This document shows positions 34,436 through 43,792 of a DNA stretch of 64,000 nt, piece after piece; within the stretch, counting starts at the first letter, position 1; each line of letters opens with the position of its first letter. The notes under the pieces were generated by a model, which was not told the DNA's origin, searched no databases, and saw only the letters and a list, made by a program, of their open reading frames with translations. Position numbers and translations under genes: made by a program. Source of the stretch: an uncultured Flaviramulus sp. (GTDB lineage Bacteria > Bacteroidota > Bacteroidia > Flavobacteriales > Flavobacteriaceae); the NCBI GenBank assembly GCA_947495125.1, contig CANLXL010000005.1:186001-250000 (forward strand). Reading direction: 5' to 3'.

Positions 34436-34687
34436 ATGGCAAATCATAAGTCAGCGTTAAAAAGAATTAGAAGTAACGAATCTAAAAGATTATTAAACAA
34501 GTATCAGCACAAAACAACGCGTAATGCAATAAAAAAATTACGTGAGTTAACTGATAAGAAAGAGGCAGAAACTATGTTTCCTTCTATTGTGTCTATGTTA
34601 GATAGATTAGCAAAGAAAAATGTGATTCATGCAAATAAAGCTGCAAACCTAAAATCTGGTTTGGCTAAGCATATTGCTGCGCTGTAA
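34436..34687 (+). CDS. rpsT: 30S ribosomal protein S20
   Basis: 83 aa, highly basic, all-helical: [40 protein letters not shown], then [27 protein letters not shown]. This is the complete S20 sequence, which binds 16S rRNA helices in the small subunit. It directly follows tRNA-Glu and is followed by a strong terminator. Confidence 0.97.
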   Translation: MANHKSALKRIRSNESKRLLNKYQHKTTRNAIKKLRELTDKKEAETMFPSIVSMLDRLAKKNVIHANKAANLKSGLAKHIAAL

Positions 34688-34710
34688 ATAGCATTTAAAA
34701 TATAAAAAGG

Positions 34711-34738
34711 AAAAGCTTCTCAGAAATGGGAAGCTTTT
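34711..34738 (+). terminator. Terminator after rpsT
   Basis: An 11-bp stem AAAAGCTTCTC / GGGAAGCTTTT (one G-T pair) followed by a run of T on the plus strand, 24 bp after the rpsT stop. Confidence 0.85.
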
Positions 34739-34809
34739 TTTATATGTGGTTTCTTAAGCAATTAGGTCATTTTTGCCAATGTGAGTTGCTTAATAGCAAT
34801 GAGAAGCTA

Positions 34810-36045
34810 TTACAGCCTGGTATTTATAATATTGTTAAATGCTGAGCCGAAGGTATAAGTTACACCTACAGAAAATCCTAAATCAAAATCTGTAGCGATT
34901 TGTTTTTGTTGTAAAAGCACATCTTCCAATGAAGCATCGCCCGCAGGTAAGTTAATTTGGTCATGAATTAATTCGAGGTTATTGGAAAACCTAACGGAAA
35001 AACCTTTAATAACTCTAACCGATAAACTGCTATAAACTTGTAATCTGTTTTTCGAAAAATCTTCTAAAAAACTGGATGCTCTTACTCTGGAGTAAATGTT
35101 TCCCCAAGGTTGTCTATATCTTGCCTGTATATCAAAGGAATGGTTAAAGATACGTTCATCATCTTCTCCGAAAATAGTTGTTTCTATATAATCATTGAGC
35201 AGAAGCCCTATTTTATAGGCAAAAACGATTTCTCTTTTTAATACCTCACTATAGGGGTAAATATTGTATTCTATGGCCGGTGAAAACCCGGTTGCTAAAT
35301 CAATATTTGTATAAGTGTCATGTCTGGCACTTACAAACAGGCCCGTAGACCAATGGTCTGAAATACTACGAACAACACTGGCATATCCCGAAAATCGATC
35401 CCTTTTACTGTTGAATTCTTCATCACTACGGATAAATTTACTATTCGTTTGACTTATCTCCGCATCACCTCTGATTCTCCATTTTTCGGTAACACGGTCG
35501 GTTTCTAAGCCAACTTTATATTCAAATCTTTTGCGACTTGATTCTTTATCAAACTCGGCGTCGCCATAGATCTCAAATATCCAATTTTTCCAAGGATCCT
35601 TTAATTCCGCTTCATTGTTTTTCGGTTTGCCTTTTATTTTGTATTCAACCCTATCTGCAATATCAGATTCAAGAATATATTTTATAAGTCCTTTTTTTAT
35701 GACAACTATTAAATTTTTACGAATTTCGTCAGAGGTCATATTAACATTAGAGTCAAAGGATAATGTATTGGACATACCATTAAAAGAAGAACTCCCGGTA
35801 AATTCTAATTTATAGGTTTTGCCACCACTACCATTTGTAATATCGTATATAAAGAGTTGAACATTAGCTAAACCTTGATCTCGTACATGATTAATATACG
35901 TAATCTCTTGTCTGACATAGTTTTTGTCGCAATTACAGTCTACAAAAAAATTGATACTTTCTTTTTCCTGAGATTGCCCCATTGAAAATAGCGGACATAA
36001 AAAGATACATATGAAAAGACTCTTAATACTATTTACGATTTGCAT
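34810..36045 (-). CDS. Predicted outer-membrane beta-barrel protein (DUF481-like)
   Basis: 411 aa from the ATG at 36045, which starts a signal peptide (SIKSLFICIFLCPLFSMGQ); upstream in-frame residues look spurious. Residues about 25-140 form a periplasmic domain with a CNCDKNYVRQEITYINHVRD segment. From about 160 onward alternating beta strands (WIFEIYGDAEFDKESSRKRFEYKVGLE, WRIRGDAEISQTNSKF, YSSLSVRVIKGFSVRFSNNLE, SVGVTYTFGS) look like a barrel. No signature beyond resemblance to DUF481-type barrels. Stand-alone. Confidence 0.7.
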   Translation of the reverse strand: MQIVNSIKSLFICIFLCPLFSMGQSQEKESINFFVDCNCDKNYVRQEITYINHVRDQGLANVQLFIYDITNGSGGKTYKLEFTGSSSFNGMSNTLSFDSNVNMTSDEIRKNLIVVIKKGLIKYILESDIADRVEYKIKGKPKNNEAELKDPWKNWIFEIYGDAEFDKESSRKRFEYKVGLETDRVTEKWRIRGDAEISQTNSKFIRSDEEFNSKRDRFSGYASVVRSISDHWSTGLFVSARHDTYTNIDLATGFSPAIEYNIYPYSEVLKREIVFAYKIGLLLNDYIETTIFGEDDERIFNHSFDIQARYRQPWGNIYSRVRASSFLEDFSKNRLQVYSSLSVRVIKGFSVRFSNNLELIHDQINLPAGDASLEDVLLQQKQIATDFDLGFSVGVTYTFGSAFNNIINTRL

Positions 36046-36181
36046 ATATGAATTCTCTAAAAAACAAATACAAATATAGTTAATGATTAAGGAATAAGAT
36101 TTGTGAAACATTAAAAGGTCTTTTTACTTTTTTTATAGCTCAAACAAAAGTCATGTATGAGCGGGTTTTTACTTAAAAAAA

Positions 36182-36210
36182 AAAGACCTTAACATAATGT
36201 TAAGGCCTTT
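36182..36210 (-). terminator. Terminator after rho
   Basis: On the minus strand: stem CCTTAACA/TGTTAAGG extended by an AAAGG/TCTTT end, then an uninterrupted run of ten T. It lies 39 bp past the rho stop. Confidence 0.88.
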
Positions 36211-36248
36211 AGAGTTAAAGCTAGTTTGAGTTAGTGTTGGCACTTTTA

Positions 36249-37913
36249 TTATCCATTCATGGATATTAAAAATTCTTCATTATTTCGCGTTTGTTTAAAA
36301 CGTTCATTAATGAATTCCATTGCTTCAACTGGATTCATATCTGCGAGATATTTACGCATTACCCACATACGTTGAATGGTGTTAGCATCTAATAAAATAT
36401 CGTCGCGACGTGTACTTGATGATGTAAGATCTATAGCCGGGAAAATTCTACGGTTAGATATTTTTCTGTCTAATTGTAACTCCATGTTACCAGTTCCTTT
36501 GAACTCTTCGAAGATAACTTCGTCCATTTTGGAACCTGTTTCTGTTAAAGCGGTAGCTATAATAGTTAAAGAACCGCCATTTTCAATATTACGGGCAGCT
36601 CCAAAGAAACGTTTTGGTTTATGTAAAGCATTGGCATCTACACCACCACTTAATATTTTTCCTGAGGCCGGTTGTACCGTATTATATGCTCTGGCAAGAC
36701 GCGTAATAGAGTCTAAAAGAATAACAACATCATGTCCGCATTCTACCAGACGTTTTGCTTTTTCAAGAACAATATTTGCAATTTTTACATGCTCATGCGC
36801 TTCTTTATCAAAAGTAGAAGCAATAACTTCGCCACGCACATTACGTTGCATATCTGTAACCTCTTCAGGGCGCTCATCAATTAATAATATCATTTGGTAT
36901 ACTTCCGGATGATTCGCTGCAATAGCATTAGCGACATCCTTTAGTAGCATGGTTTTTCCCGTTTTGGGTTGCGAAACGATCATACCACGTTGTCCTTTTC
37001 CAATCGGGGAGAACAAATCCATTATTCTGGTGGAAATCGTACTTTGCCTTTCTGCTATGTCGAATTTTTCCTGAGGAAACAGCGGTGTTAAATGTTCGAA
37101 AGAAACACGGTCTCTTACCACATTTGGATTTTGGCCATTAATTTTACTCACTTTAATTAACGGAAAGTACTTTTCTCCTTCTTTTGGCGGACGCACATGC
37201 CCTAATACCGTATCCCCGGTTTTTAAACCAAACAATCTAATTTGAGATTGTGAAACATAAATGTCGTCGGGTGATGATAAATAATTATAATCAGAGGATC
37301 TTAAAAAACCATATCCATCTTGCATGATATCTAAGACTCCTTCACTTTCAATGATGGCATCAAATTCGAAATCGGGTTCACGATAGCGGTTTCGGTTGTC
37401 CTTATTACCTTTATCTATATTACCATTCTTTTGATTTCTATTCTGGTTTTTATGTTGTTGATTGTTGTCTCTTTTTTGATGAGGTTTGTGTTGAGCATCT
37501 TTTTGATTATCCTTTTGGTTATCGTTCTGAGCTCTAGGATTTGGCTTGTGTACCGGCTTTTTTTCCTCTATGTTATCTTGTTTTACTTCTGCAGGTTTTT
37601 CTTCCGCTATAACTTTACTTTCTTCTACGGGCTTTTCTTCCCGTTTTACAGGAGCTTTTCCGGCAGGCTTTTGTACACGTTGTCTAGGCTTTCTAGCCTC
37701 TTGTTTTGCAGGCTTATTTTCAGTTTTTGGTTCTGATGCTTCTTTAGGTTCAATAACTGCAGTGACCGCTTTAGGGTCGGCAGCTTGTTGATCCAGTATT
37801 TGATAAACTAAATCAAGTTTTTTTAAAGAACGGTATTTTGAGACGTTCAGTTTTTTAGCAATCTGCTGTAAATCGGCAAGTTTCTTTTCTTTTAATTGTG
37901 AAATTTCAAACAT
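36249..37913 (-). CDS. rho: Transcription termination factor Rho with long disordered insertion
   Basis: 554 aa versus about 420 in E. coli. Residues 1-45 are the Rho N-terminal SAP-like helices ([21 protein letters not shown]). Residues about 50-180 are a low-complexity insertion rich in Lys, Gln, Asn, Pro and Glu. The RNA-binding cold-shock domain follows ([21 protein letters not shown]), then the RecA-type motor with Walker [10 protein letters not shown], Walker [17 protein letters not shown] and the R-loop region. It terminates untranslated transcripts as a hexameric helicase. A disordered insertion in Bacteroides Rho is known to drive condensate formation; the same is plausible here. Confidence 0.97.
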   Translation of the reverse strand: MFEISQLKEKKLADLQQIAKKLNVSKYRSLKKLDLVYQILDQQAADPKAVTAVIEPKEASEPKTENKPAKQEARKPRQRVQKPAGKAPVKREEKPVEESKVIAEEKPAEVKQDNIEEKKPVHKPNPRAQNDNQKDNQKDAQHKPHQKRDNNQQHKNQNRNQKNGNIDKGNKDNRNRYREPDFEFDAIIESEGVLDIMQDGYGFLRSSDYNYLSSPDDIYVSQSQIRLFGLKTGDTVLGHVRPPKEGEKYFPLIKVSKINGQNPNVVRDRVSFEHLTPLFPQEKFDIAERQSTISTRIMDLFSPIGKGQRGMIVSQPKTGKTMLLKDVANAIAANHPEVYQMILLIDERPEEVTDMQRNVRGEVIASTFDKEAHEHVKIANIVLEKAKRLVECGHDVVILLDSITRLARAYNTVQPASGKILSGGVDANALHKPKRFFGAARNIENGGSLTIIATALTETGSKMDEVIFEEFKGTGNMELQLDRKISNRRIFPAIDLTSSSTRRDDILLDANTIQRMWVMRKYLADMNPVEAMEFINERFKQTRNNEEFLISMNG

Positions 37914-38108
37914 TGATGTTTAATTGAATATATTTTTGAATGTAAATTTGAGTTATTCTGAAAAAAATGATTTTTATTCTGAAGAATTAACAACCTGTTA
38001 TAGCGGTTATTGGGATTAATTACTGCAATTATACAACTTTATTTTAATTTTTTGTACTAATTTTATAAAAGAAACCATTATTTTTGGCATCTGATTTTAA
38101 AAAACTAT

Positions 38109-38519
38109 ATGTTACAACGTATACAAACCATTTATTTATTATTAGCAGCTGGTATTTCCGGAGGATTGATTTATATATTTGAATTATGGAAGTCTGTCGA
38201 AGGTGTGAAAGTTTTTGCTAATGAAATAAATTATGTGTTTATGGCGTTTTTAGCATCAGCATTATTATCGATAATTTCAATATTTAGGTACAAAAACAGG
38301 AAGTCTCAATTTATGCTGGGACGACTTAACATCATATTAAACTTTTTTTTACTAGGATTTTTTGTATATCAATCTCTAAGCTTATCTGGAGAAACGGCGG
38401 TTTCTGAGAAAGGTATTGGGATGCTTCTTCCTATAATTTCTATCGTGTTTTTGGCGTTAGCCAATAAAGCCATTAAAAAGGATGAAGATCTTGTAAAATC
38501 TGTAGATCGATTGCGATAA
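38109..38519 (+). CDS. DUF4293-family membrane protein
   Basis: 136 aa with four transmembrane segments (IYLLLAAGISGGLIYI; VFMAFLASALLSIISIF; IILNFFLLGFFVYQSL; GMLLPIISIVFLALANKAI) and the family start MLQRIQTIYL. DUF4293 is confined to Bacteroidota and commonly lies next to rho, as here (divergent). Function unknown. Followed by a strong terminator. Confidence 0.9.
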   Translation: MLQRIQTIYLLLAAGISGGLIYIFELWKSVEGVKVFANEINYVFMAFLASALLSIISIFRYKNRKSQFMLGRLNIILNFFLLGFFVYQSLSLSGETAVSEKGIGMLLPIISIVFLALANKAIKKDEDLVKSVDRLR

Positions 38520-38550
38520 AAACCTAATATCTTAGTAGTATTAGTGCGTG

Positions 38551-38574
38551 AGCCCAGAATGAAGATTCTGGGCT
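38551..38574 (+). terminator. Terminator after the DUF4293 gene
   Basis: Perfect 10-bp stem AGCCCAGAAT/ATTCTGGGCT, 4-nt loop GAAG, then TTTTT. Confidence 0.92.
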
Positions 38575-38707
38575 TTTTAGTGAAACTCTTTTTAGAAAAG
38601 CTGTAGAACAGCGAATTCAAAATAGTTAGTTGAACTAATTCCGCTGCAAAACCGGATCTCATTATGTTTACCTTCTAGTTTTTCTTGGTGCAAACTTGAT
38701 GTAGGGA

Positions 38708-39202
38708 TTAACGTTTATTAAACTCAATAACTTCTAAATTATCAATCTTACTGCCATCAATAGTAAATCGCAGCATCGTACGAGTTTTATGAAAACCATG
38801 TTTACCTACTGCGCCGGGATTCATATGTAATAAATTTAGGCTTTTATCTGGCATAACCTTTAAAATATGAGAATGCCCACAAATAAAAAGCTTTGGCGGA
38901 TTTGCTTTAATGTCTTCACGAACTCTGGTATTGTATGCTTTAGGATAGCCACCAATATGCGTGATCCAAACATCAACGGCTTCGCACATAAAACGATTAT
39001 GCTCAGGGAATTCTAGACGCACTCTGCTATCGTCAATATTGCCATAGACGCCTTTTAAAGGCTTTAGTTTCTTTATGGCATCCGTTACTTTCAAATCACC
39101 AATATCTCCGGCATGCCAGACTTCATCAGCTTGTTTCACATATTTTAGAATATCATCATCGATATACCCATGGGTGTCGGAGAGTAATAATATCTTTTGC
39201 AT
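38708..39202 (-). CDS. Metallophosphoesterase (YfcE/MJ0936-type phosphodiesterase)
   Basis: 164 aa. All metal-binding motifs of the small calcineurin-like phosphodiesterases are present in order: LLSDTHG, HAGDIGD, GVYGNIDD, ITHIGG, and CGHSHI followed by NPGAVG. Members hydrolyse phosphodiesters with Mn or Ni in vitro; the natural substrate is usually unknown. Length is typical. Divergent from truA with a 100-bp shared upstream region. Confidence 0.93.
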   Translation of the reverse strand: MQKILLLSDTHGYIDDDILKYVKQADEVWHAGDIGDLKVTDAIKKLKPLKGVYGNIDDSRVRLEFPEHNRFMCEAVDVWITHIGGYPKAYNTRVREDIKANPPKLFICGHSHILKVMPDKSLNLLHMNPGAVGKHGFHKTRTMLRFTIDGSKIDNLEVIEFNKR

Positions 39203-39269
39203 AATTTAAAATGATCATCTTTTAATATATAATTAAGATTCCTGTCTGTGTAAGAATCATAAAACTGTC

Positions 39270-39277
39270 TATCTTTG
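39270..39277 (+). promoter_or_regulatory. Putative -7 box for the truA operon
   Basis: TATCTTTG fits TAnnTTTG, 28 bp upstream of the TTG start of truA. Confidence 0.5.
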
Positions 39278-39304
39278 TTTGTTTAACAAAAGTATTAAAA
39301 CAAA

Positions 39305-40036
39305 TTGCGATATTTTATAGAACTTTCTTATAATGGTGGCGCATACCATGGATGGCAAATTCAACCAAACGATATTTCAGTTCAGGAAGTCATTGAAAAA
39401 GCCCTGTCTACCATATTAAAAGACACAGTCTCTATTATGGGAGCGGGCAGGACTGATACGGGCGTACATGCTTCACAAATGTTTGCGCATTTCGATACTG
39501 AATTCGTTTTTGATGCCTTGGATTTAACATATAAGCTAAATTCGTTTTTACCAAAAGATATTGTGGTGCATCGAATTTTTAAGGTTAAGGAAGATGCGCA
39601 TGCACGTTTTGATGCTTTGAGTAGAACATACCTATATAGAATAGCATTAAAAAAAAATGCCTTTACAAGTGATAGCGCTTATTATGTAAAGCAAGATTTG
39701 GATGTTGATAAAATGAACGAAGCATCAAAAATTTTATTGGAATATAAAGATTTTCAATGCTTTTCTAAAAGTAATACCGATGTTAAAACGTATTATTGTA
39801 ACATTATGGTCGCAGAATGGAGCGTTGAAGACGGCGAAATACAATTTGTTGTAAAAGCAGATCGCTTTTTGCGCAATATGGTAAGAGCTATCGTTGGGAC
39901 TATGATCAATATTGGTTTACATAAAATTGGTGTTGACGATCTGCATGCGATCATAAAATCTAAGGATCGGAGTAATGCAGGTTTTTCTGTTCCGGCACAT
40001 GCCTTATATTTGACAAAAATAGAGTATGAAAATTAA
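39305..40036 (+). CDS. truA: tRNA pseudouridine synthase A (TTG start)
   Basis: 243 aa. The start must be TTG at 39305, because the conserved N-terminus RYFIELSYNGGAYHGWQIQPN begins immediately after it and no ATG is available. The catalytic Asp is in GAGRTDTGVHASQMFAHFD; other motifs are RTYLYRI and RFLRNMVRAIVGTMINIG. It makes pseudouridine at positions 38-40 of tRNA anticodon arms. The next gene overlaps its 3' end by 11 bp, so translation is probably coupled. Confidence 0.96.
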   Translation: MRYFIELSYNGGAYHGWQIQPNDISVQEVIEKALSTILKDTVSIMGAGRTDTGVHASQMFAHFDTEFVFDALDLTYKLNSFLPKDIVVHRIFKVKEDAHARFDALSRTYLYRIALKKNAFTSDSAYYVKQDLDVDKMNEASKILLEYKDFQCFSKSNTDVKTYYCNIMVAEWSVEDGEIQFVVKADRFLRNMVRAIVGTMINIGLHKIGVDDLHAIIKSKDRSNAGFSVPAHALYLTKIEYEN

Positions 40037-40424
40037 AATATTAGTTCTATTATTTCTTGTAAGCTCATTAAGTTTTGGGCAGGATAATGACAAAATTTCA
40101 ACCTTGGATTTTGTTCAAATTTTGAATGATAATAAAGAAGAAATTGTTTTCTATTATCAAAATAATTGGAAGATACTAAGGGAGATGGCTATAGACAAGG
40201 CATATATTGATTCGTTTCAATTGCTGGAAACATCGTTTACTGAAGAAGCTCCTTTTCATTTTATCTTAATTACGACCTATTTGAATAAAGCCCAGTACGA
40301 CTTGCGAGAAGAACGTTTCACAGAATTGATAAAAGAAAAAGGAGATTTAAAACTATTGAACGATAAAAAGCCTAAAGAATTTAGAAAGATATTATTCAAT
40401 AAAGAAAACGTTAAGCATTTATAA
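40026..40424 (+). CDS. Small exported hypothetical protein
   Basis: 132 aa with a clear signal peptide (KIKILVLLFLVSSLSFGQ) and a short soluble helical domain (STLDFVQILNDNKEEIVFYYQNNWKIL, then ELIKEKGDLKLLNDKKPKEFRK). No family recognised. It overlaps truA by 11 bp and its stop codon directly abuts the ATG of the ABC exporter, so the three genes form one coupled operon. A periplasmic partner for the exporter is possible but only from context. Confidence 0.78.
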   Translation: MKIKILVLLFLVSSLSFGQDNDKISTLDFVQILNDNKEEIVFYYQNNWKILREMAIDKAYIDSFQLLETSFTEEAPFHFILITTYLNKAQYDLREERFTELIKEKGDLKLLNDKKPKEFRKILFNKENVKHL

Positions 40425-42188
40425 ATGACTAAAAAGAAAGAAAATATATTTGATGTTGAGTTGTTCAAGCGTTTGTTTGTTTATATAAAACCGTATAAAG
40501 GCGTGTTTTTTTCTTTATGTGTTTTGGTTATTCTGTTGGCGATGTTTAGTGCAGCAACTCCCAAAATCACAGAGTACGCGATAGACGATAGCATAGCAAA
40601 GCATCAGGCCAAAGGTTTTTTATTTTATATAGCCATTCTTTTAGGCGTACTGATTATTCAAACTGTTTTTCAGTTGTTATTTATTTTTTATGCCACATGG
40701 TTAGGTCAAAATTTGGTCATGGATGTGCGTGTAAAACTGTTTAATCATTTGCTTCGTTTTAAGATGAAGTATTACGATAATTCTTCGGTAGGCGTATTAA
40801 TTACACGTGCTGTAACCGATATGGAAAGAATTGCCGATATTTTTGGCCAGGGGTTGTTTATGATTTTTAGGGATATGCTGACTATGGTGGCTGTTTTTGT
40901 GGTTATGATCTATACTAATGTGAGATTGAGTTTGATTGTATTTGTGATGCTTCCACTATTATTATATGCCACTCGAATTTTTCAAAAGTACATGAAGAAA
41001 GCTTTTGAAGAGGTTAGAAATGAGGTTTCGAATTTAAACTCTTTTGTGCAGGAACGGTTAACTGGAATGAAAATTCTTCAGCTTTTTACCAGAGAACATG
41101 TTGAACATAAGAAATTCAAAGAAATTAATGCCAGACATAAAAAGGGATGGTTAAAGACCGTTTGGTACAATTCCATTTTTTTCCCTTTAGCGGATTTATC
41201 GTCTTCTATAACTATTGGTTTAGTGGCCTGGTATGGAGGCCTAAATGTTATTGAAAATACTGTGACTCAAGGTGTTCTTATTTCGTTTATCATGTATATT
41301 CCAATGCTGTTTAGACCACTTCGACAGATAGCTGATAAGTTTAATACATTGCAAATGGGAATGGTTGCCGCCAACAGAGTGTTTAAGGTTATAGATACAA
41401 CCTCGCAAATTGATGATTCGGGAACTATAGTGGCTCATCAGCTTAAAGGAGATATTACGTTTAAGAACGTGTATTTTAACTATGTTGAAGATGAAGCCGT
41501 TTTAAAAGGTATTTCTTTTGATGTTAAAGCAGGCGACACCATAGCTATAGTTGGCGCAACGGGAGCGGGGAAATCGACGATTATTAATTTATTAAACCGT
41601 TTTTATGAAATTAAGGACGGAACAATCTGCGTTGATGGTATGGATATAAAAGGCATGACCTTAAGTTCTTTACGTACTCAAATAGCGGTCGTTTTACAGG
41701 ATGTGTTTTTGTTTGCAGATACGATTCTAAATAATATAACACTTAATCATCCGGAAATAACGGAAGAACAAGTACATCAAGCAGCAAAAGACATTGGTAT
41801 TCATGAATTCATTATGAGTTTACCCAATGGGTATCAATATAATGTTAAGGAACGTGGTGTGATGCTTTCTTCAGGGCAACGTCAGCTTATTTCGTTTTTA
41901 AGGGCTTATGTTACCAACCCTAGTATTTTGGTGTTGGATGAGGCGACATCTTCAGTGGACTCTTACTCTGAACAACTTATCCAAAATGCAACCGATAAAA
42001 TAACCAAAGGAAGGACCTCTATTGTTATTGCGCATCGCTTAGCGACCATTAAAAAAGCGGATAAAATTATTGTAATGGATGCCGGACTGATTGTAGAACA
42101 GGGAACTCATGACGAATTGCTTAAAAAAGATAATGGGTACTATAAAAACTTATATGAAGTACAGTTTTTACAGGAAGAGGTTGCTTAA
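40425..42188 (+). CDS. ABC exporter, fused permease and ATPase (MsbA-like)
   Basis: 587 aa. Residues about 20-310 are the six-helix ABC transmembrane domain (FFSLCVLVILLAMFSAATPKI, LGVLIIQTVFQLLFIFYATW, DLSSSITIGLVAWYGG). Residues about 335-580 are the ATPase: Walker A VGATGAGKSTI, Q-loop VVLQDVFLF, signature LSSGQRQL, Walker B ILVLDEATSSVD, and switch IAHRLAT. It works as a homodimer or heterodimer to move lipids, peptides or drugs outward; substrate unknown. Its stop directly abuts that of the converging DUF3667 gene. Confidence 0.95.
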   Translation: MTKKKENIFDVELFKRLFVYIKPYKGVFFSLCVLVILLAMFSAATPKITEYAIDDSIAKHQAKGFLFYIAILLGVLIIQTVFQLLFIFYATWLGQNLVMDVRVKLFNHLLRFKMKYYDNSSVGVLITRAVTDMERIADIFGQGLFMIFRDMLTMVAVFVVMIYTNVRLSLIVFVMLPLLLYATRIFQKYMKKAFEEVRNEVSNLNSFVQERLTGMKILQLFTREHVEHKKFKEINARHKKGWLKTVWYNSIFFPLADLSSSITIGLVAWYGGLNVIENTVTQGVLISFIMYIPMLFRPLRQIADKFNTLQMGMVAANRVFKVIDTTSQIDDSGTIVAHQLKGDITFKNVYFNYVEDEAVLKGISFDVKAGDTIAIVGATGAGKSTIINLLNRFYEIKDGTICVDGMDIKGMTLSSLRTQIAVVLQDVFLFADTILNNITLNHPEITEEQVHQAAKDIGIHEFIMSLPNGYQYNVKERGVMLSSGQRQLISFLRAYVTNPSILVLDEATSSVDSYSEQLIQNATDKITKGRTSIVIAHRLATIKKADKIIVMDAGLIVEQGTHDELLKKDNGYYKNLYEVQFLQEEVA

Positions 42189-42995
42189 TTATTGTCCCTG
42201 TTTAGCGGCTTCCATAGCAGCTTTTTGAGCTTCCATCATGCTTTGCAATTCACCGTTTAAATACATGATAATCATAACCACTATAGTTACAATAATAAAT
42301 ACCGCAATAAGAGCGACAAAAAACAAAATTGTTCTTAATATCAAGCTCCCAATGCCAATTTTGTATAGACGTTTTAAGCAAAATGCCGAATAGAGAATCA
42401 TTAGTGGAATAAATACCAAACTCATGACCCCTTGAGTTATACCCAACGCCGAAAATGCTACTCCGACTATTGCCGTTGCTAAAGATATTTGCGCCTGAAT
42501 ATATAAGAAAACAACAAGCAGTTCCGTGTAATTGAATTTGTTTAATCCAATAAACGAAAATCTGGCCATTAGGGCATAAATAGGAACATAGAGCATCATA
42601 AAGAGCGACATATATTCCTGAACAAAGCTCACGTTTTTTTTCTGAAACTCTTCTTGTCCCGGAGCTACCATTATAGAATAATCCAAAGTTTCAGGAAAAA
42701 ACTTATTTAATATTAAAAGATATAGCCCGGACACGGTTATGGCAAGAGCGAAATAACTAATAACATTTACATGTTTTTTTCGGGTTCCATTAATGTAACC
42801 GCCAATGACATCTTCAGGGGTTTTAAAAAGCCCCAAAAATGTTCTCAGCAATTTATTGTCATAGTTGAAAAAGGTCTCCGTAATATGTTCAAATAAATTC
42901 CTGAATGTTAGACGGTTTCTGATTATCTTTCCACCGCAGATGTGGCAGTAATCGCTATTGGGAATCAAATCGGTTTGACAGTTTTTACAAATCAT
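42189..42995 (-). CDS. DUF3667 zinc-ribbon membrane protein
   Basis: 268 aa. N-terminal zinc ribbon CKNCQTDLIPNSDYCHICGGK (two CxxC pairs), then the DUF3667 motif FFNYDNKLLRTFLGLFKTPEDVI and about five membrane helices (NVISYFALAITVSGLYLLIL, LSLFMMLYVPIYALMA, IQAQISLATAIVGVAFSAL). Function unknown; the family is widespread in Bacteroidota. It is a paralogue of the gene 2 bp upstream and the last of a tight three-gene set with cdaA. Confidence 0.9.
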   Translation of the reverse strand: MICKNCQTDLIPNSDYCHICGGKIIRNRLTFRNLFEHITETFFNYDNKLLRTFLGLFKTPEDVIGGYINGTRKKHVNVISYFALAITVSGLYLLILNKFFPETLDYSIMVAPGQEEFQKKNVSFVQEYMSLFMMLYVPIYALMARFSFIGLNKFNYTELLVVFLYIQAQISLATAIVGVAFSALGITQGVMSLVFIPLMILYSAFCLKRLYKIGIGSLILRTILFFVALIAVFIIVTIVVMIIMYLNGELQSMMEAQKAAMEAAKQGQ

Positions 42996-42997
42996 TA

Positions 42998-43792
42998 TTA
43001 AATTACTTTAGTTGGAAGTTGCATTTGTCCTGTAAATCCCATGTATGTACCGTAGCAGAATGCAATAAAAAGGCCTAGCATGAAAACTGCTATGGTCGCT
43101 AATATTAAAAATGCTACGACTCTTAAAATGACATTGAATGCATTAAACTCTGGGAATAATCGCTTAAAAAACCAATAAGAATAAATCGCGGTAAACGGAA
43201 TTGATAGTAAGGATATCGTTTGATAGTTTATTTTAAAAGGAATACATATTAGAGTAAAAATAAAAAAGGTAATAAATGTTTGAGCCAAAGTATATGCATT
43301 TATAATAATATGTTCGGCCAGGTTATATTTTTTAAAATCAGAAAACAGTAGTTTAGAGATTACCGCATAAATAGGGATGCTTATTACCGTTAAGAAACCA
43401 TAATAGTCAAATACTTTATTGAGTATTTTATTGATTTGCTCAACACCATGAGTACCACTCGGTTGCATATTTTCGAAGGTCAATAATTCAGGGAAATAAC
43501 TTTTAAGAATAAAAAACTGAAGACCAATTAAAGTAAGAGTTAGCCCAACATAAGATATAACATTTACATATTGTTTCCTAAAACCTTCAATATAGCTTAC
43601 AATGACAACTTCCGGCCTTTTGAAAAGATCGATAAACGTTTTATAGACTTTGTTATCGACTCCGGCTATTAATCCTGAAACTCTTAATAATATAGCCTTT
43701 ATCGTTAAGCGCCTGAACAAAAGCTTTTCTCCACAATTCAAACAAAACGTAGCGTATTCTTCTAAAGATAAATTACAGTTTCTACAATTCAC
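42998..43792 (-). CDS. DUF3667 zinc-ribbon membrane protein (paralogue, GTG start)
   Basis: 264 aa. Starts at GTG immediately after the cdaA stop (TAAGTG). The zinc ribbon is CRNCNLSLEEYATFCLNCGEK. The conserved block VDNKVYKTFIDLFKRPEVVIVSYIEGFRKQYVNVISYVGL aligns with the same block of the next gene, so the pair arose by duplication. Five or so membrane helices follow. Direct adjacency to the c-di-AMP synthase gene suggests a shared role at the membrane, but no ligand-binding motif can be named. Confidence 0.9.
   Translation of the reverse strand: MNCRNCNLSLEEYATFCLNCGEKLLFRRLTIKAILLRVSGLIAGVDNKVYKTFIDLFKRPEVVIVSYIEGFRKQYVNVISYVGLTLTLIGLQFFILKSYFPELLTFENMQPSGTHGVEQINKILNKVFDYYGFLTVISIPIYAVISKLLFSDFKKYNLAEHIIINAYTLAQTFITFFIFTLICIPFKINYQTISLLSIPFTAIYSYWFFKRLFPEFNAFNVILRVVAFLILATIAVFMLGLFIAFCYGTYMGFTGQMQLPTKVI

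Noticed and set aside
34224-34460. Plus-strand open frame across tRNA-Glu
   Set aside because: It is the tRNA gene and leader read as protein; the cloverleaf is complete and the frame has no family resemblance.
36376-37791. Long plus-strand frames opposite rho
   Set aside because: Antisense shadows of a conserved, certain gene.
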